A stretch of DNA of 64,000 nucleotides from Gemmatimonadaceae bacterium (GCA_036504815.1 DASXUN010000030.1:62001-126000); one strand, 5' to 3'. Numbered from the stretch's first letter, positions 51,835 to 60,160 are shown. A program made the numbers and translations. Notes: generated by a model not told the origin, from the sequence alone.

Positions 51835-52392
51835 TTACTTCTTGGGCGCCGGCTTCTTGGCCGCCGGCGCCTTCTTGGCGGGTGCCTTCTTGGCGGGGGC
51901 CTTCTTGGCGGGTGCCTTCTTCGCGGGGGCCGCCTTGTGCGTTGCCGGCTTGTGCGCGGCCGGCTTGTGCGCGGCCGGCTTGTGCGCGGCTGGCTTATGC
52001 GCGGCTGGCTTATGCGCGGCTGGCTTGTGCGCGGCCGGCTTGTGGACCTCAGCCTTCGCGGCCGGCTTCGCCGCCTTGTGCTTCTTGCTCCACGCCTCCT
52101 CGACGCCGTGCAGCAGTTTGTCGGCCTCGTCCTGCGTCATCTGGCCGCGGCGCACCATGAACTGCACCACATCGCGCGCGCTTTCGATGGCAAACCCGCT
52201 CAAGCCGGCGGCGGCGTTGATGACATCCTTCATGGCGGCTGCCATCTTGCTGCCGGCCTCCATGGAGATCTCGGCGGCCTTGGCCGCCATCTCGGCGACC
52301 GCGTCGCGGACGTCCTGGCCACGATGACCGGGATGTCGGCGGGGCAACACAGTGCCGCTCCCTTCTGGCTTGGCCGGGGCTTTGTCTGTCAT
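51835..52392 (-). CDS. Phasin-like protein with histone H1-like Lys/Ala/Pro repeat tail (PhaF-like)
   Basis: A 185-residue protein in two parts. The first 100 residues form an amphipathic helical region with R-D-A-V-A-E-M-A-A-K and M-V-R-R-G-Q-M-T-Q-D-E-A-D-K-L, a pattern of polyhydroxyalkanoate granule-associated phasins. The tail has seven H-K-P-A-A repeats followed by five P-A-K-K-A repeats, like the DNA-binding tails of bacterial H1-like proteins. The same layout is found in Pseudomonas PhaF, which binds granules and nucleoid; the match here is by architecture only, and no polymer synthase is in view. GGAG lies before ATG 52392. Confidence 0.75.
   Translation of the reverse strand: MTDKAPAKPEGSGTVLPRRHPGHRGQDVRDAVAEMAAKAAEISMEAGSKMAAAMKDVINAAAGLSGFAIESARDVVQFMVRRGQMTQDEADKLLHGVEEAWSKKHKAAKPAAKAEVHKPAAHKPAAHKPAAHKPAAHKPAAHKPAAHKPATHKAAPAKKAPAKKAPAKKAPAKKAPAAKKPAPKK
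51844..52053 (-). repeat. Tandem 15-base repeats coding the histone-like tail
   Basis: Two blocks of in-frame 15-base repeats: about seven copies giving H-K-P-A-A (51944-52053) and about five giving P-A-K-K-A (51844-51930). Units differ at a few synonymous bases. Such repeats can change in copy number by slippage. Confidence 0.8.
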
Positions 52393-52520
52393 TTTGATGC
52401 TCCTTGCTCGAGCCGCCGGTTGCAGGCCCCGGCGTCGGGCCCCATCGCATCGAGCACTAGGCGATGGAGCGAGGGGGCGCTCAGGAACGTCTCGTTAGAG
52501 CGCTCGCCCATTGATCGGGG

Positions 52521-52647
52521 CCAAGTATATGATTTTCGTAGAGATAATCAAGGTGACCGGAACGAATTTCTGGATCGAAGTTCTTGCTCGCAATATCGAA
52601 GAGAATAGTACATTTTTAATACACAATCAACACATTATCAATACATA
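52521..52647. promoter_or_regulatory. AT-rich regulatory region with tandem 11-base repeats
   Basis: This 127-base stretch is far richer in A and T than its surroundings and separates the divergent PhaF-like and CoA-transferase genes. Two tandem 11-base repeats, AATCAACACAT and TATCAATACAT (52625-52646), end one base before the ATG at 52648. Likely to hold promoters and a regulator site, though none can be named. Confidence 0.5.
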
Positions 52648-53754
52648 ATGGAGACACTTCCGCTTTCAGGACTCAGAATTCTCGACCTCAGCCGAGTGCT
52701 TGCCGGGCCGCTCTGCACGATGATTCTCGGCGATCTGGGCGCAAATGTGATCAAGGTCGAACGTCCGGAGGGTGGTGACGACACCCGAGGGTGGGGGCCG
52801 CCGTTCGACGCAGCGGGGCGAAGTGCCTACTTCCTCTCGATCAACCGGAACAAGCTCTCCGTCGCCCTGGACCTCTCGACCGACGCGGGCGCCGCGCTGG
52901 TGCGGGCACTCGCCGCGCAGGCCGACGTCGTCGTGGACAACTTCCAGCGCGGCGTGCTGGAACGCTGGGGACTCGCCCCACAGCGCCTGCTGGCCGAACA
53001 CCCGCGGTTGATCTGGTGCACGATCACCGGGTTCGGCCCGGACTCCGATCGCCCCGGGTACGATTTTGTCGTGCAGGCGGAGTCGGGGTGGATGGCCATC
53101 ACGGGTGAGCCCACTGGCGCGCCCATGAAAGTGGGGGTCGCGCTGGCCGACGTGATTGCCGGGAAGGACGCCGCGATCGCGATCCTTGCAGCGCTCGCCG
53201 GGCGTGATCACCCGCGCGACGCGGGGGCGCGCCACCTGACCATTTCACTCGCGCACAGCGCCATCGCGTCGCTGGTGAACGTCGCCCAGAATGCGCTCGT
53301 GTCGGGGCGCGGCGTCTCGCGCTGGGGTAACGCGCACCCGAATCTGGTGCCCTACCAGCTCTTCGACGCGCTCGACCGGCCCATCGTGATCGCGGTGGGA
53401 AGCGACGCCCAGTTCATCGCCGCGATGCGTGCCCTCGGCCTCACTGCGATGGCCGAGGACGAGCGCTACCGGACCAATAGCGGCCGCCTCGCGCATCGTG
53501 AGGCCGTCGTGGGGGCGATCGCGGAACGCATCCGCACACAGCCGGCGGCGGCCTGGCTCGCCGCGCTGGAGGGCGCGCGCGTGCCATGTGGCGTCGTCAA
53601 GCCGGTGCTCGAGGCGCTGCGGGACGTGGAGGCGTCGCCGCTGACCGGGGTGGCTCCCCTCGCGCCGGGGAGTGTACGACGTGAACCCCCGATGCTGGAT
53701 CAGCATGGTGCGCTGGTGCGGGCCCGCGGCTGGGATGCGTTTCAGTCGCCCTAG
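52648..53754 (+). CDS. CoA transferase family III (CaiB/BaiF type)
   Basis: A 368-residue enzyme that moves CoA between carboxylic acids. The start has L-R-I-L-D-L-S-R-V-L-A-G-P, the D-x-G-A-x-V-I-K-V-E-x-P segment near residue 32, N-R-N-K-L-S-V-A-L-D-L near 67, F-x-x-D-x-x-P-G-Y-D near 132 and the nucleophilic Asp168 in A-D-V-I-A-G. All core features of the family are present. Substrates cannot be told. The start is next to tandem A/T-rich repeats, and the gene stands alone. Confidence 0.92.
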   Translation: METLPLSGLRILDLSRVLAGPLCTMILGDLGANVIKVERPEGGDDTRGWGPPFDAAGRSAYFLSINRNKLSVALDLSTDAGAALVRALAAQADVVVDNFQRGVLERWGLAPQRLLAEHPRLIWCTITGFGPDSDRPGYDFVVQAESGWMAITGEPTGAPMKVGVALADVIAGKDAAIAILAALAGRDHPRDAGARHLTISLAHSAIASLVNVAQNALVSGRGVSRWGNAHPNLVPYQLFDALDRPIVIAVGSDAQFIAAMRALGLTAMAEDERYRTNSGRLAHREAVVGAIAERIRTQPAAAWLAALEGARVPCGVVKPVLEALRDVEASPLTGVAPLAPGSVRREPPMLDQHGALVRARGWDAFQSP

Positions 53755-53798
53755 CTGGTCGATTCCGTCCCTCGCTGTGAATCGCTTCCCCTCGCGGC

Positions 53799-53804
53799 CA
53801 TATT
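53799..53804 (+). promoter_or_regulatory. Candidate -10 box for the lipoprotein gene
   Basis: CATATT ends seven bases before the ATG at 53812; the same box and spacing precede the gene at 60232. Confidence 0.35.
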
Positions 53805-53811
53805 CCTCGTA

Positions 53812-55038
53812 ATGCGTTCGCGTCTGCCGCTTCTGCTGCTGCTGGTCGCCGCCTGCTCGGGCGACGCGCGCATCAGCGCGCCTGCCGGCGCATCGGCCTT
53901 CCGTCGCTTCGTGGCCGTGGGCACCGGCCTGACGATGGGCGAGCAGGGCGCGGGCGTCGTCTACGAGTCCCAGATCGCCGCCTGGCCGGCACGACTCGCG
54001 GCGCGCGTCGGCGCGCCGTTCCGCGTGCCGGCCCTCAAGGCGCCCGGGTGCACCCCGCCGCTCGTGGCGCCGCTGTCGATGTTCCGCACGCTCGCCGGAC
54101 CGGTCGTCGCCGGTACCTACACGTGCAGTGGCCGGCTTGGCGCCGACACGCTCCCGGCCAATAGCGTGGCGGTTTCGGGCGCCACGGCGTGGGACGCCCT
54201 GCACACGTCGCCGCGCTCGCTCGTCTCGCAGCCGGCCTCGCTCGACCAGGCGCGGTACCAGCTCGTCCTCCCGACCGTGCAGACGCAGGTGCAGGCCATG
54301 CAGGCGCAGCAGCCCACGCTCGTCGCCCTGGAGCTCGGCGCCGGCGAGGTCTTGCGCGCGGCGACGACGGGCCTCGTGGTGACCGGGACGAGCTACACGC
54401 AGAAGACGGCGTGGACGCTGATGCCTGCCGCCGTCTTCGCCGTCGTGTTCGATTCGATCGCCGACAGCGTGAAGGCGACGGGCGCCCGCGCCGTCTTCGT
54501 CGGCGTTCCGCAGCTGATGTCGCTCCCCGCCTGGCGCAGCGGCGATGACCTCTGGCAACAGCGCACCGCGCTGGACGCATTCGGTCTTGAGGTCCAACCG
54601 GATTGTCAGGGGAGCACGAATCTCGTGCAGACCGTGGCGGTGCTGCCGTCGCTGGCCGCGGCGGCCCGAGCGGCGGGAACGTCGCAGCCGCTCTCGTGCG
54701 CCAACCGGCCCGGCGAGGCGGATTACATCCTCACCGCCACCGATGCGGCGCTGATCACGCAGACCATCACCGCGATCAACGCCGCCATCAAGGCGGCTGC
54801 GGAGAAGCGGGAGTTCGTATACGTGGAGGTGCCGCTCTTCGCGCGCGAGGTGCCGTTCCACGCGCCCGCCTTCACGGCGACGGGCTTCTTCAGCAGCGAC
54901 GCCCCGTTCGGTCTTGCGACCTCGCTCGACGGCGTGCTGCCCAGCGCGTACGGCCACGAGCTGCTTGCCGACCGCGTGGCCGCCGCGCTGAACACCCGCT
55001 ACGGCCTGTCGATCCCGATTCCGCCGCGGCCGCTGTAG
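53812..55038 (+). CDS. SGNH-hydrolase-like lipoprotein with lost catalytic residues
   Basis: A 408-residue exported lipoprotein (lipobox V-A-A-C, Cys15). The sequence after it has the form of SGNH/GDSL hydrolases found in diderm outer-membrane lipoproteins, but the Gly-Asp-Ser block reads G-T-G at 37-39, so the nucleophilic Ser is missing, and the C-terminal D-G-x-H block reads D-G-V-L at 373-376 followed by P-S-A-Y-G-H, so the His is also gone unless His382 serves. The protein therefore probably binds rather than cuts its ligand. Two Cys (near 82 and 105) may form a disulfide. The gene stands alone. Confidence 0.7.
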   Translation: MRSRLPLLLLLVAACSGDARISAPAGASAFRRFVAVGTGLTMGEQGAGVVYESQIAAWPARLAARVGAPFRVPALKAPGCTPPLVAPLSMFRTLAGPVVAGTYTCSGRLGADTLPANSVAVSGATAWDALHTSPRSLVSQPASLDQARYQLVLPTVQTQVQAMQAQQPTLVALELGAGEVLRAATTGLVVTGTSYTQKTAWTLMPAAVFAVVFDSIADSVKATGARAVFVGVPQLMSLPAWRSGDDLWQQRTALDAFGLEVQPDCQGSTNLVQTVAVLPSLAAAARAAGTSQPLSCANRPGEADYILTATDAALITQTITAINAAIKAAAEKREFVYVEVPLFAREVPFHAPAFTATGFFSSDAPFGLATSLDGVLPSAYGHELLADRVAAALNTRYGLSIPIPPRPL

Positions 55039-55191
55039 CACAGATGGGTGCGCGCGAGCAACGGGCGCCGTCCGCCGACGCGACGTCGGTGTTACCAGTC
55101 GGCAATCGGCTCGTCTCAATTGTGCGACACCCCAGCGTGGCCCGTTCGGGCGGCGGTGGGGGTGGGCCTGTCCCCGGCGCGTGTGTGGCAT

Positions 55192-55197
55192 TACACT
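55192..55197 (+). promoter_or_regulatory. Candidate -10 box for the ECF sigma gene
   Basis: TACACT ends six bases before GTG 55204, with no ribosome site between. Confidence 0.35.
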
Positions 55198-55203
55198 AGC
55201 GTC

Positions 55204-55770
55204 GTGAAACTGAGCCAGCCCTCGCCGCAGCAAGAACAGGCCGACGCGGACCAGGCGGTTATTGACCGCGTGCTCGCCGGGGACCGGAACGCCTTCGGCA
55301 GTCTCATCCAGCGATACAGCGACCCGCTGTATCGCCATGCGGTGGGAATGACGGGGAGTCCCGACGTCGCCGAGGACATCCTGCAGGTCTCGTTCATCAA
55401 GGCGTACAACCACCTCAGCGAGGTGCGCGGGCGCTTCGATGCATGGGTCTTCCGCATCGTGGCCAACGGGTGCAAGGACTGGCTCAAGAACATCCGCCGG
55501 ACCCACCTGAGTTACGAAGAGGACGATCAGCCGTCTGGATACGAGACCCCGGAGGAAGAACTCGATCGGGGTGAGTTGCGATCCGACCTGGACCGCGCGT
55601 TGTCCGCGCTCCCCGCGTCACTGCGGGAAGCGTTCGTGATGAAGCACGTCGAGGGTCGGTCGTACGAAGAGATGGCCGAGTTGCTCGACACGACCGTGGG
55701 TGCCCTGAAGATGCGCGTGCACCGTGCACGCGAGGCGCTTCAGGCGCTGCTGGAGGAGCGATACCAGTGA
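55204..55770 (+). CDS. ECF (extracytoplasmic function) RNA polymerase sigma factor
   Basis: A 188-residue sigma-70 family factor with only regions 2 and 4. Region 2 (about 20-90) carries F-G-x-L-I-Q-R-Y, A-E-D-I-L-Q-V-S-F-I-K-A-Y and F-D-A-W-V-F-R-I-V-A-N; region 4 (about 125-180) has L-P-A-S-L-R-E-A-F-V-M-K-H-V-E-G-x-S-Y-E-E-M-A-E-L-L, then the helix-turn-helix with V-G-A-L-K-M-R-V-H-R-A-R. These match the RpoE/SigW-like group. The start at GTG 55204 is inferred; the frame is open to 55048. The next gene overlaps its stop and may encode its regulator. Confidence 0.9.
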   Translation: MKLSQPSPQQEQADADQAVIDRVLAGDRNAFGSLIQRYSDPLYRHAVGMTGSPDVAEDILQVSFIKAYNHLSEVRGRFDAWVFRIVANGCKDWLKNIRRTHLSYEEDDQPSGYETPEEELDRGELRSDLDRALSALPASLREAFVMKHVEGRSYEEMAELLDTTVGALKMRVHRAREALQALLEERYQ

Positions 55771-56054
55771 TGCACAAAGATCTTGATCCGCGCGACGGTC
55801 TCGAACCGGGAGCGCCCCGCACGCCCAAGGAAGCGCCGACGGCCGACCAGGAGTTGGCGCCGACCGGGCGCATCTCCGACGCCGTGCATGCCTGGCTTGA
55901 TGGCGAGCCGGTGGCCGAGGCTGCGCTGAACGCCGCGCCGCGCGAGGTCGCTTTCTGGAAGAAGGTCGAGGCCGAGACGACGACGCGTCGCCGCATGGTG
56001 ACGCCGGCGCACGTCCCGGCGCAGATCCTCGCGAAATTGCCCGACAAGCGCTGA
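55770..56054 (+). CDS. Small protein coupled to the ECF sigma gene, possible anti-sigma factor
   Basis: A 94-residue soluble protein that starts at ATG 55770 inside the sigma stop codon (TGATG). It is acidic with one helical segment (I-S-D-A-V-H-A-W-L-D-G-E) similar to the N-terminal helix of anti-sigma factors, which usually read H-x-x-x-D-G-E, and a later F-W-K-K-V-E-A-E-T. It has no zinc Cys/His pair and no membrane helix. Anti-sigma function is a guess from position and this helix. It ends just before a strong terminator. Confidence 0.6.
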   Translation: MHKDLDPRDGLEPGAPRTPKEAPTADQELAPTGRISDAVHAWLDGEPVAEAALNAAPREVAFWKKVEAETTTRRRMVTPAHVPAQILAKLPDKR

Positions 56055-56071
56055 GCCGCGCGCGGGATGCC

Positions 56072-56101
56072 AAGGGCCGTCCGGGATTCCGGGCGGCCCT
56101 T
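56072..56101 (+). terminator. Terminator after the ECF sigma operon
   Basis: A 13-base-pair stem (56072-56084 with 56089-56101, one wobble) with a GATT loop, followed by TCGTGTTT, 17 bases after the stop. Confidence 0.8.
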
Positions 56102-56265
56102 CGTGTTTCCTCCAGTCTTCGGACGGCGCGATGCGCCCGCGTGTCGTTGCCCGCGAGCGATGTTCGCGGTGCTTCGTCGGCGTGCGTCCTACATCGGCAC
56201 ACTCGAGGGAACATGGGGTACGAGCGCCATCGCCGCGTTCATCACCCCAACGAGGATCTCTGTCC

Positions 56266-56778
56266 ATGGCCATCTGGAAGGACCAACCCGCGCCGAAGAA
56301 GGATGATGTGCTTGCCGTGGCGGACACGCCCATCAAACGCGACATCGACCTGCGCCCTGATCCGACGCCGCGCGTCGCGCCGCCGCAGACGCCCGCGCCG
56401 GCGCGCGAGCAGCGCGAGTCGCTCATCGCGTCCGAGATCACGATCGAGGGAAAGATCGAGGGCTCCGGCCACGTGCGCCTTGCGGGACGCTTCAAGGGTG
56501 ACGTGCAGGTGCAGGGCAACCTCTCCATCGAACAGGGCGCGAAACTCACGGGCGGCGTCCGCGCCAGCACGGTGGTGATCGGCGGCGAACTCGAGGGCAA
56601 CATCACCGAAGCGACCCGGGTGGAGCTCCTCGATTCCGGCGTGCTCAACGGGGACCTCAAGGCAGGCTCGCTCACCGTGGCGGCGGGTTCACGCATGCGC
56701 GGTCAGGTCGAGTTCGGCTGGGGTGACGCCGGAGCGCCCGCGCCGGCGAAGAAGCTGGAGCGCGGCGCGATGCCATGA
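56266..56778 (+). CDS. Bactofilin
   Basis: A 170-residue polymer-forming cytoskeletal protein. After a charged N-terminal tail (to about 60), the core is a right-handed beta helix of short turns with hydrophobic residues at regular steps: I-T-I-E-G-K-I-E-G-S-G-H-V-R-L-A-G-R-F-K-G-D-V (two segments), V-I-G-G-E-L-E-G-N-I and V-L-N-G-D-L-K-A-G-S-L. It ends with a short disordered tail. Bactofilins assemble without nucleotide under the membrane and take part in cell shape and stalk formation. A GAGGA site precedes ATG 56266. The next gene overlaps its stop. Confidence 0.92.
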   Translation: MAIWKDQPAPKKDDVLAVADTPIKRDIDLRPDPTPRVAPPQTPAPAREQRESLIASEITIEGKIEGSGHVRLAGRFKGDVQVQGNLSIEQGAKLTGGVRASTVVIGGELEGNITEATRVELLDSGVLNGDLKAGSLTVAAGSRMRGQVEFGWGDAGAPAPAKKLERGAMP

Positions 56779-57116
56779 CGGTGGGGCGTCAGGCGACGCC
56801 GGGCGCGGCGCGAACGTGTCCACACTGCCGGCAGACGATCCTCGCCAGCGCGGCCGTCTGCCCGGCGTGCCGGAAGCACCTGCGCTTCGAGGCGAAGGTG
56901 GCGCCCGAGCGCGTTGCGCCCATGCTCGTGCCCTTCCGTGTCGAGGGAAAGATCACGCCCCCGCCGGAGAGCGAACCGTGGGAATACTCGATGGTCGCCG
57001 AAATCCGCGACGAGCGCGGTGAGGAGATCGCGCGCCATGTGATCGGCGTCGGCGTGCTGCGGCCGACGGACGTGCGTACGTTCGCCGTGGTCATCGAGGT
57101 GACGGTTGCGAGCTGA
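56775..57116 (+). CDS. Zinc-ribbon protein coupled to bactofilin
   Basis: A 113-residue protein starting with ATG inside the bactofilin stop (ATGA). The first 40 residues form a zinc ribbon with C-P-H-C near residue 15 and C-P-A-C near 29; the rest is a beta-rich domain with F-R-V-E-G-K-I-T and A-V-V-I-E-V-T-V. I do not recognise a function. Its coupling to bactofilin suggests a partner in the same structure. Confidence 0.65.
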   Translation: MTVGRQATPGAARTCPHCRQTILASAAVCPACRKHLRFEAKVAPERVAPMLVPFRVEGKITPPPESEPWEYSMVAEIRDERGEEIARHVIGVGVLRPTDVRTFAVVIEVTVAS

Positions 57117-57228
57117 GGCTGACGGCGGGGACGCGGAATGTCGAACCGGGAGTGAGCGTCGTGTACGGTGTGCGGTCTCTCGAGCGCCTGGTGAAAGCCA
57201 TGGCGCTCGCCCGTAGCTAAGTTCAGGC

Positions 57229-58287
57229 GTGACCGAAACCACGATTCGCGAGAGTGCGCCGCCACCATTGGCAGGTCTGGGATGGAAGCGGCCGTTCCTG
57301 ATGCTGGTGCTGTTCGGCGCAGCGACCTGGTTCCTGCTGCCGCGACTCGTGCACGCCAATCCCCTGTCGTCGCTGCGCAGCCTGCGCTGGCCGCTCGTCG
57401 CCGCGGCGCTGGTGGCGCAGGCTGCGTCGCAGTGGGGGAGGGCGTTGCTGCTGCACGGTGTTATCGTGGGCAACGGCGGCACCATGACGAGGCGACGCGC
57501 CACGCAGGTGCTCCTGGCGGCCTCGAGTCTCGGACTCCTGGGCGGCGCCTTCGCGGGCTATGCGGCCGCGCTGTACCGCTGGTCGCGCTCGGGCGGCGCC
57601 ACGGTGCCCGGCGCCCTGCTGGCGAGCTGGCTGCCGTCGCTGCTGTTCAGCGCGGCGGTGCTGCTCATCGCGCTCATCGCGCTCATCGCCGGCGTGTCGG
57701 TGTCCTCAGCGGGATTCCTGAGCGATGGCGAGTGGATAGGCGCGGCCGTGAGCGTGCTGCTCGTGCTCCTGCCGTTCGCGGGGCTCTGGTGGGTCATACG
57801 TAATCCGGCGCGCGGGCCCAGGCTCCTCAAGGGCATCGAGCGCGTCTGGAGCACGCTCCGGCGACGCCCCGCGAATACCGCCGGCATCGAGGAGAAGGCG
57901 CGGAAACTGAACCTCGCCTGGAGTTCGATGAGTTCCCGGACGTGGGGCGCGCTGGCCGGCTTCGCGATGTTCAGCGCGCTGTGCGACGCGTCGTCTGTCT
58001 CGCTGTTGCTCGCGGCCGCGCGAGTGCCCCTGGGCATCGGCGCCGCCTTCGCCGCGTGGGGAATCCCGCACCTGCTGGGCAACGCGAGCATGCTGCCGGG
58101 TGGGGCGGGTGTGGTGGAAGCCACGATGACGCCAGGCCTCGCGCGGTTGGGCGTCCCGGCGGCTGAAGCGCTGCTGGTGGTGCTGGCGTATCGCGCGCTC
58201 GCGTTCTGGACACCGCTGGTCGGCGGCCTGCCCTTTATTGCCTGGCTCGAGCGACGCTACGTTCCGGCGCCGAGTGGTGGCACATGA
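57229..58287 (+). CDS. YbhN/UPF0104 family membrane protein (LPG synthase transmembrane type)
   Basis: A 352-residue protein with about seven membrane helices, related to the flippase/synthase membrane half of lysylphosphatidylglycerol synthase. Marks are G-x-A-x-G-Y-A-A-A-L-Y near residue 110 and the highly conserved P-G-G-A-G-V-V-E near 292. Members move or bind lipids in the membrane; here the next two genes code for a glycosyltransferase and a deacetylase, so a glycolipid carrier is plausible. The start is GTG 57229, with two A/T-rich boxes (57214-57223) just before it. The stop overlaps the next gene (ATGA). Confidence 0.85.
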   Translation: MTETTIRESAPPPLAGLGWKRPFLMLVLFGAATWFLLPRLVHANPLSSLRSLRWPLVAAALVAQAASQWGRALLLHGVIVGNGGTMTRRRATQVLLAASSLGLLGGAFAGYAAALYRWSRSGGATVPGALLASWLPSLLFSAAVLLIALIALIAGVSVSSAGFLSDGEWIGAAVSVLLVLLPFAGLWWVIRNPARGPRLLKGIERVWSTLRRRPANTAGIEEKARKLNLAWSSMSSRTWGALAGFAMFSALCDASSVSLLLAAARVPLGIGAAFAAWGIPHLLGNASMLPGGAGVVEATMTPGLARLGVPAAEALLVVLAYRALAFWTPLVGGLPFIAWLERRYVPAPSGGT

Positions 58288-59468
58288 CCGCGCATCCGGT
58301 GGTTCCTCAACCCGAATGCGACACGGTCCTCGCCGACGGCGGCCCGCCGCTGCGGATCGCGCTGGTCAGCGAGTACTACTATCCGCATTTCGGCGGCGTC
58401 ACCGAGCACGTTCACTTCCTGCGGCGTGAACTGTGCGAGCGCGGACACCATGTGGATATCATCACGTCGCACCTCGGCGAGGCGCCCGACGAACCGGGGC
58501 TGTTTCGCCTTGGCCGCAGCCAGCGTGTGTTCGCCAACGGATCCGAGGCGCGCCTGACGTTCGGCGTCAGCCGACGTCAGCTGCGCAAGTTGTTCGCCGA
58601 GCAGCGGTACGATCTCATTCACGCGCATTCGCCGCTCGCGCCCACACTGCCGCTCTTTGCCGTGGAGGCGGCCGAGGTGCCCGTCATCGGCACGGTGCAC
58701 ACGAACTTCGGGCGCTCGCTCCTGTACACGCTGCTGAACCGTCGCGTGCAGAAGGTGGCGAACCGCCTCGCCGCGACCATCGCGGTGTCGCCCACGGCCG
58801 CCGCCGCGCACGACCGGTACTTCGACATCAATTGGCACATCATCCCGAACGGCGTGGATCTGAACCAGTTCCGCCGCGGGCTCGAACCGCCGGAGGCGAT
58901 GCGCGGTCACGGGCCGTACATCCTGTTCCTTGGCCGGCTCGATCCGCGCAACGGGCTGTCGGAACTCATCACGGCGTTCCAGCTGGTGTCCGAGCGACTG
59001 CCTGATGCGCGCCTGATCGTCGTGGGCGACGGGCCGCGGCGCAGTCACTACCGGCGGCAGGCCGCGGACAATCCGGCCATTCGCTTCGAAGGCGCGGTGA
59101 AGGACGAGCGCGGTTCGTACTACGCCAATTGCACCGTGTACGCCTGCCCGACCACCAAGGCCTCCTTCGGCATCACGCTGCTCGAGGCCATGGCCTGCGG
59201 CGCGCCGATCGTCTGCTCCAACATCGAGGGCTTCACCGACGTGGTGCGCGACGGCCACGACTGCCTCATGACGGAACTCGGCGATCCGCACGCGCTGGCC
59301 GTGGGCCTCCTGAAGGTGCTCGGCGACGCGGCGCTGCGGCGACGTCTCGCCGATAACGGCCACCAGACGGTGCAGCGCTATGCCTGGCCGATCGTCACCG
59401 ACCAGGTGCTTGCGCTCTATCGCGAGGTGCTGGCCGGCCGCGGCTTGCCGCGCACGGCGCCGCGATGA
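58284..59468 (+). CDS. GT4 glycosyltransferase (PimA-like)
   Basis: A 394-residue soluble GT-B enzyme that transfers a sugar from a nucleotide donor to a lipid or sugar. The N-terminal half shows Y-Y-P-H-F-G-G-V-x-E-H near residue 30 (the PimA-like acceptor region), H-S-P-L-A-P near 115 and V-G-T-V-H-T near 135; the C-terminal half has the donor-binding E-x7-E motif (F-G-I-T-L-L-E-A-M-A-C-G) near 295. It is translationally coupled to both neighbours, the YbhN-type protein and the deacetylase, so the three probably make one surface lipid. Confidence 0.9.
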   Translation: MTAHPVVPQPECDTVLADGGPPLRIALVSEYYYPHFGGVTEHVHFLRRELCERGHHVDIITSHLGEAPDEPGLFRLGRSQRVFANGSEARLTFGVSRRQLRKLFAEQRYDLIHAHSPLAPTLPLFAVEAAEVPVIGTVHTNFGRSLLYTLLNRRVQKVANRLAATIAVSPTAAAAHDRYFDINWHIIPNGVDLNQFRRGLEPPEAMRGHGPYILFLGRLDPRNGLSELITAFQLVSERLPDARLIVVGDGPRRSHYRRQAADNPAIRFEGAVKDERGSYYANCTVYACPTTKASFGITLLEAMACGAPIVCSNIEGFTDVVRDGHDCLMTELGDPHALAVGLLKVLGDAALRRRLADNGHQTVQRYAWPIVTDQVLALYREVLAGRGLPRTAPR

Positions 59469-60160
59469 ACGGCATCCTGCTTGGGGGCGGCGCGGTGGCC
59501 GTGCTCGGCGGGCTCGCGCACGGCACGTGGCATCGCAACAGCCCGCTCTTCGGGCCGGTGTTGTCGCGCCTGCCGGGCGACAGTCGCTGCGTCTCGCTGA
59601 CGTTCGATGACGGTCCCAATCCCGATGCGACGCCGCGCGTGCTCGACGCGCTGGGCGAGGCGGGAGTCAAGGCGACGTTCTTCCTGCTGGGCAAGCACGT
59701 GGACCGATGGCCCGCGCTCGCGGCTCGAGTGGCGGCCGAGGGACACCAGCTGGGGAACCACGGCTGGCACCATCGCAAGCTGCACGTGCGTCTGCCCGCG
59801 TACGTTCGCGACGACCTCGGGCGCGGCCTCGCGTCCATCGAAGCGGCGACGGGTGTGCGACCCGCGTTCTTCCGCGCACCGCACGGCTTCCGCAACCCGT
59901 GGGTTTCATCCATCGCGCACAGCCTTGGCGAGCGCGTGGTGGGATGGACGATCGGTGTGTGGGACTCGGCGCGTCCCGGCGCGCGCGTCATCGCGCAGCG
60001 GACGCTGGTGCACGTGCGGCCCGGCAGCATCGTGCTGCTGCATGACGGCGACGGCTACGACCCGGCCGGTGACCGCACGCAGACGGCGGAGGCGCTGCCG
60101 GCCATCATTGGCGGCCTGCGCGATCGCGGCTACCGGTTCGACGTGCTGCCCGCGGGGTAA
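59465..60160 (+). CDS. Polysaccharide deacetylase (NodB homology domain)
   Basis: A 231-residue enzyme with the NodB fold: T-F-D-D-G-P near residue 45 (catalytic Asp pair), a metal-binding N-H-G-W-H-H near 100, R-A-P-H-G-F near 137 and L-L-H-D-G-D near 190. These are all the conserved elements of the family. Its hydrophobic N terminus may be an anchor. It overlaps the glycosyltransferase stop (ATGA), and would deacetylate a sugar of the lipid made by that enzyme. Confidence 0.9.
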   Translation: MNGILLGGGAVAVLGGLAHGTWHRNSPLFGPVLSRLPGDSRCVSLTFDDGPNPDATPRVLDALGEAGVKATFFLLGKHVDRWPALAARVAAEGHQLGNHGWHHRKLHVRLPAYVRDDLGRGLASIEAATGVRPAFFRAPHGFRNPWVSSIAHSLGERVVGWTIGVWDSARPGARVIAQRTLVHVRPGSIVLLHDGDGYDPAGDRTQTAEALPAIIGGLRDRGYRFDVLPAG

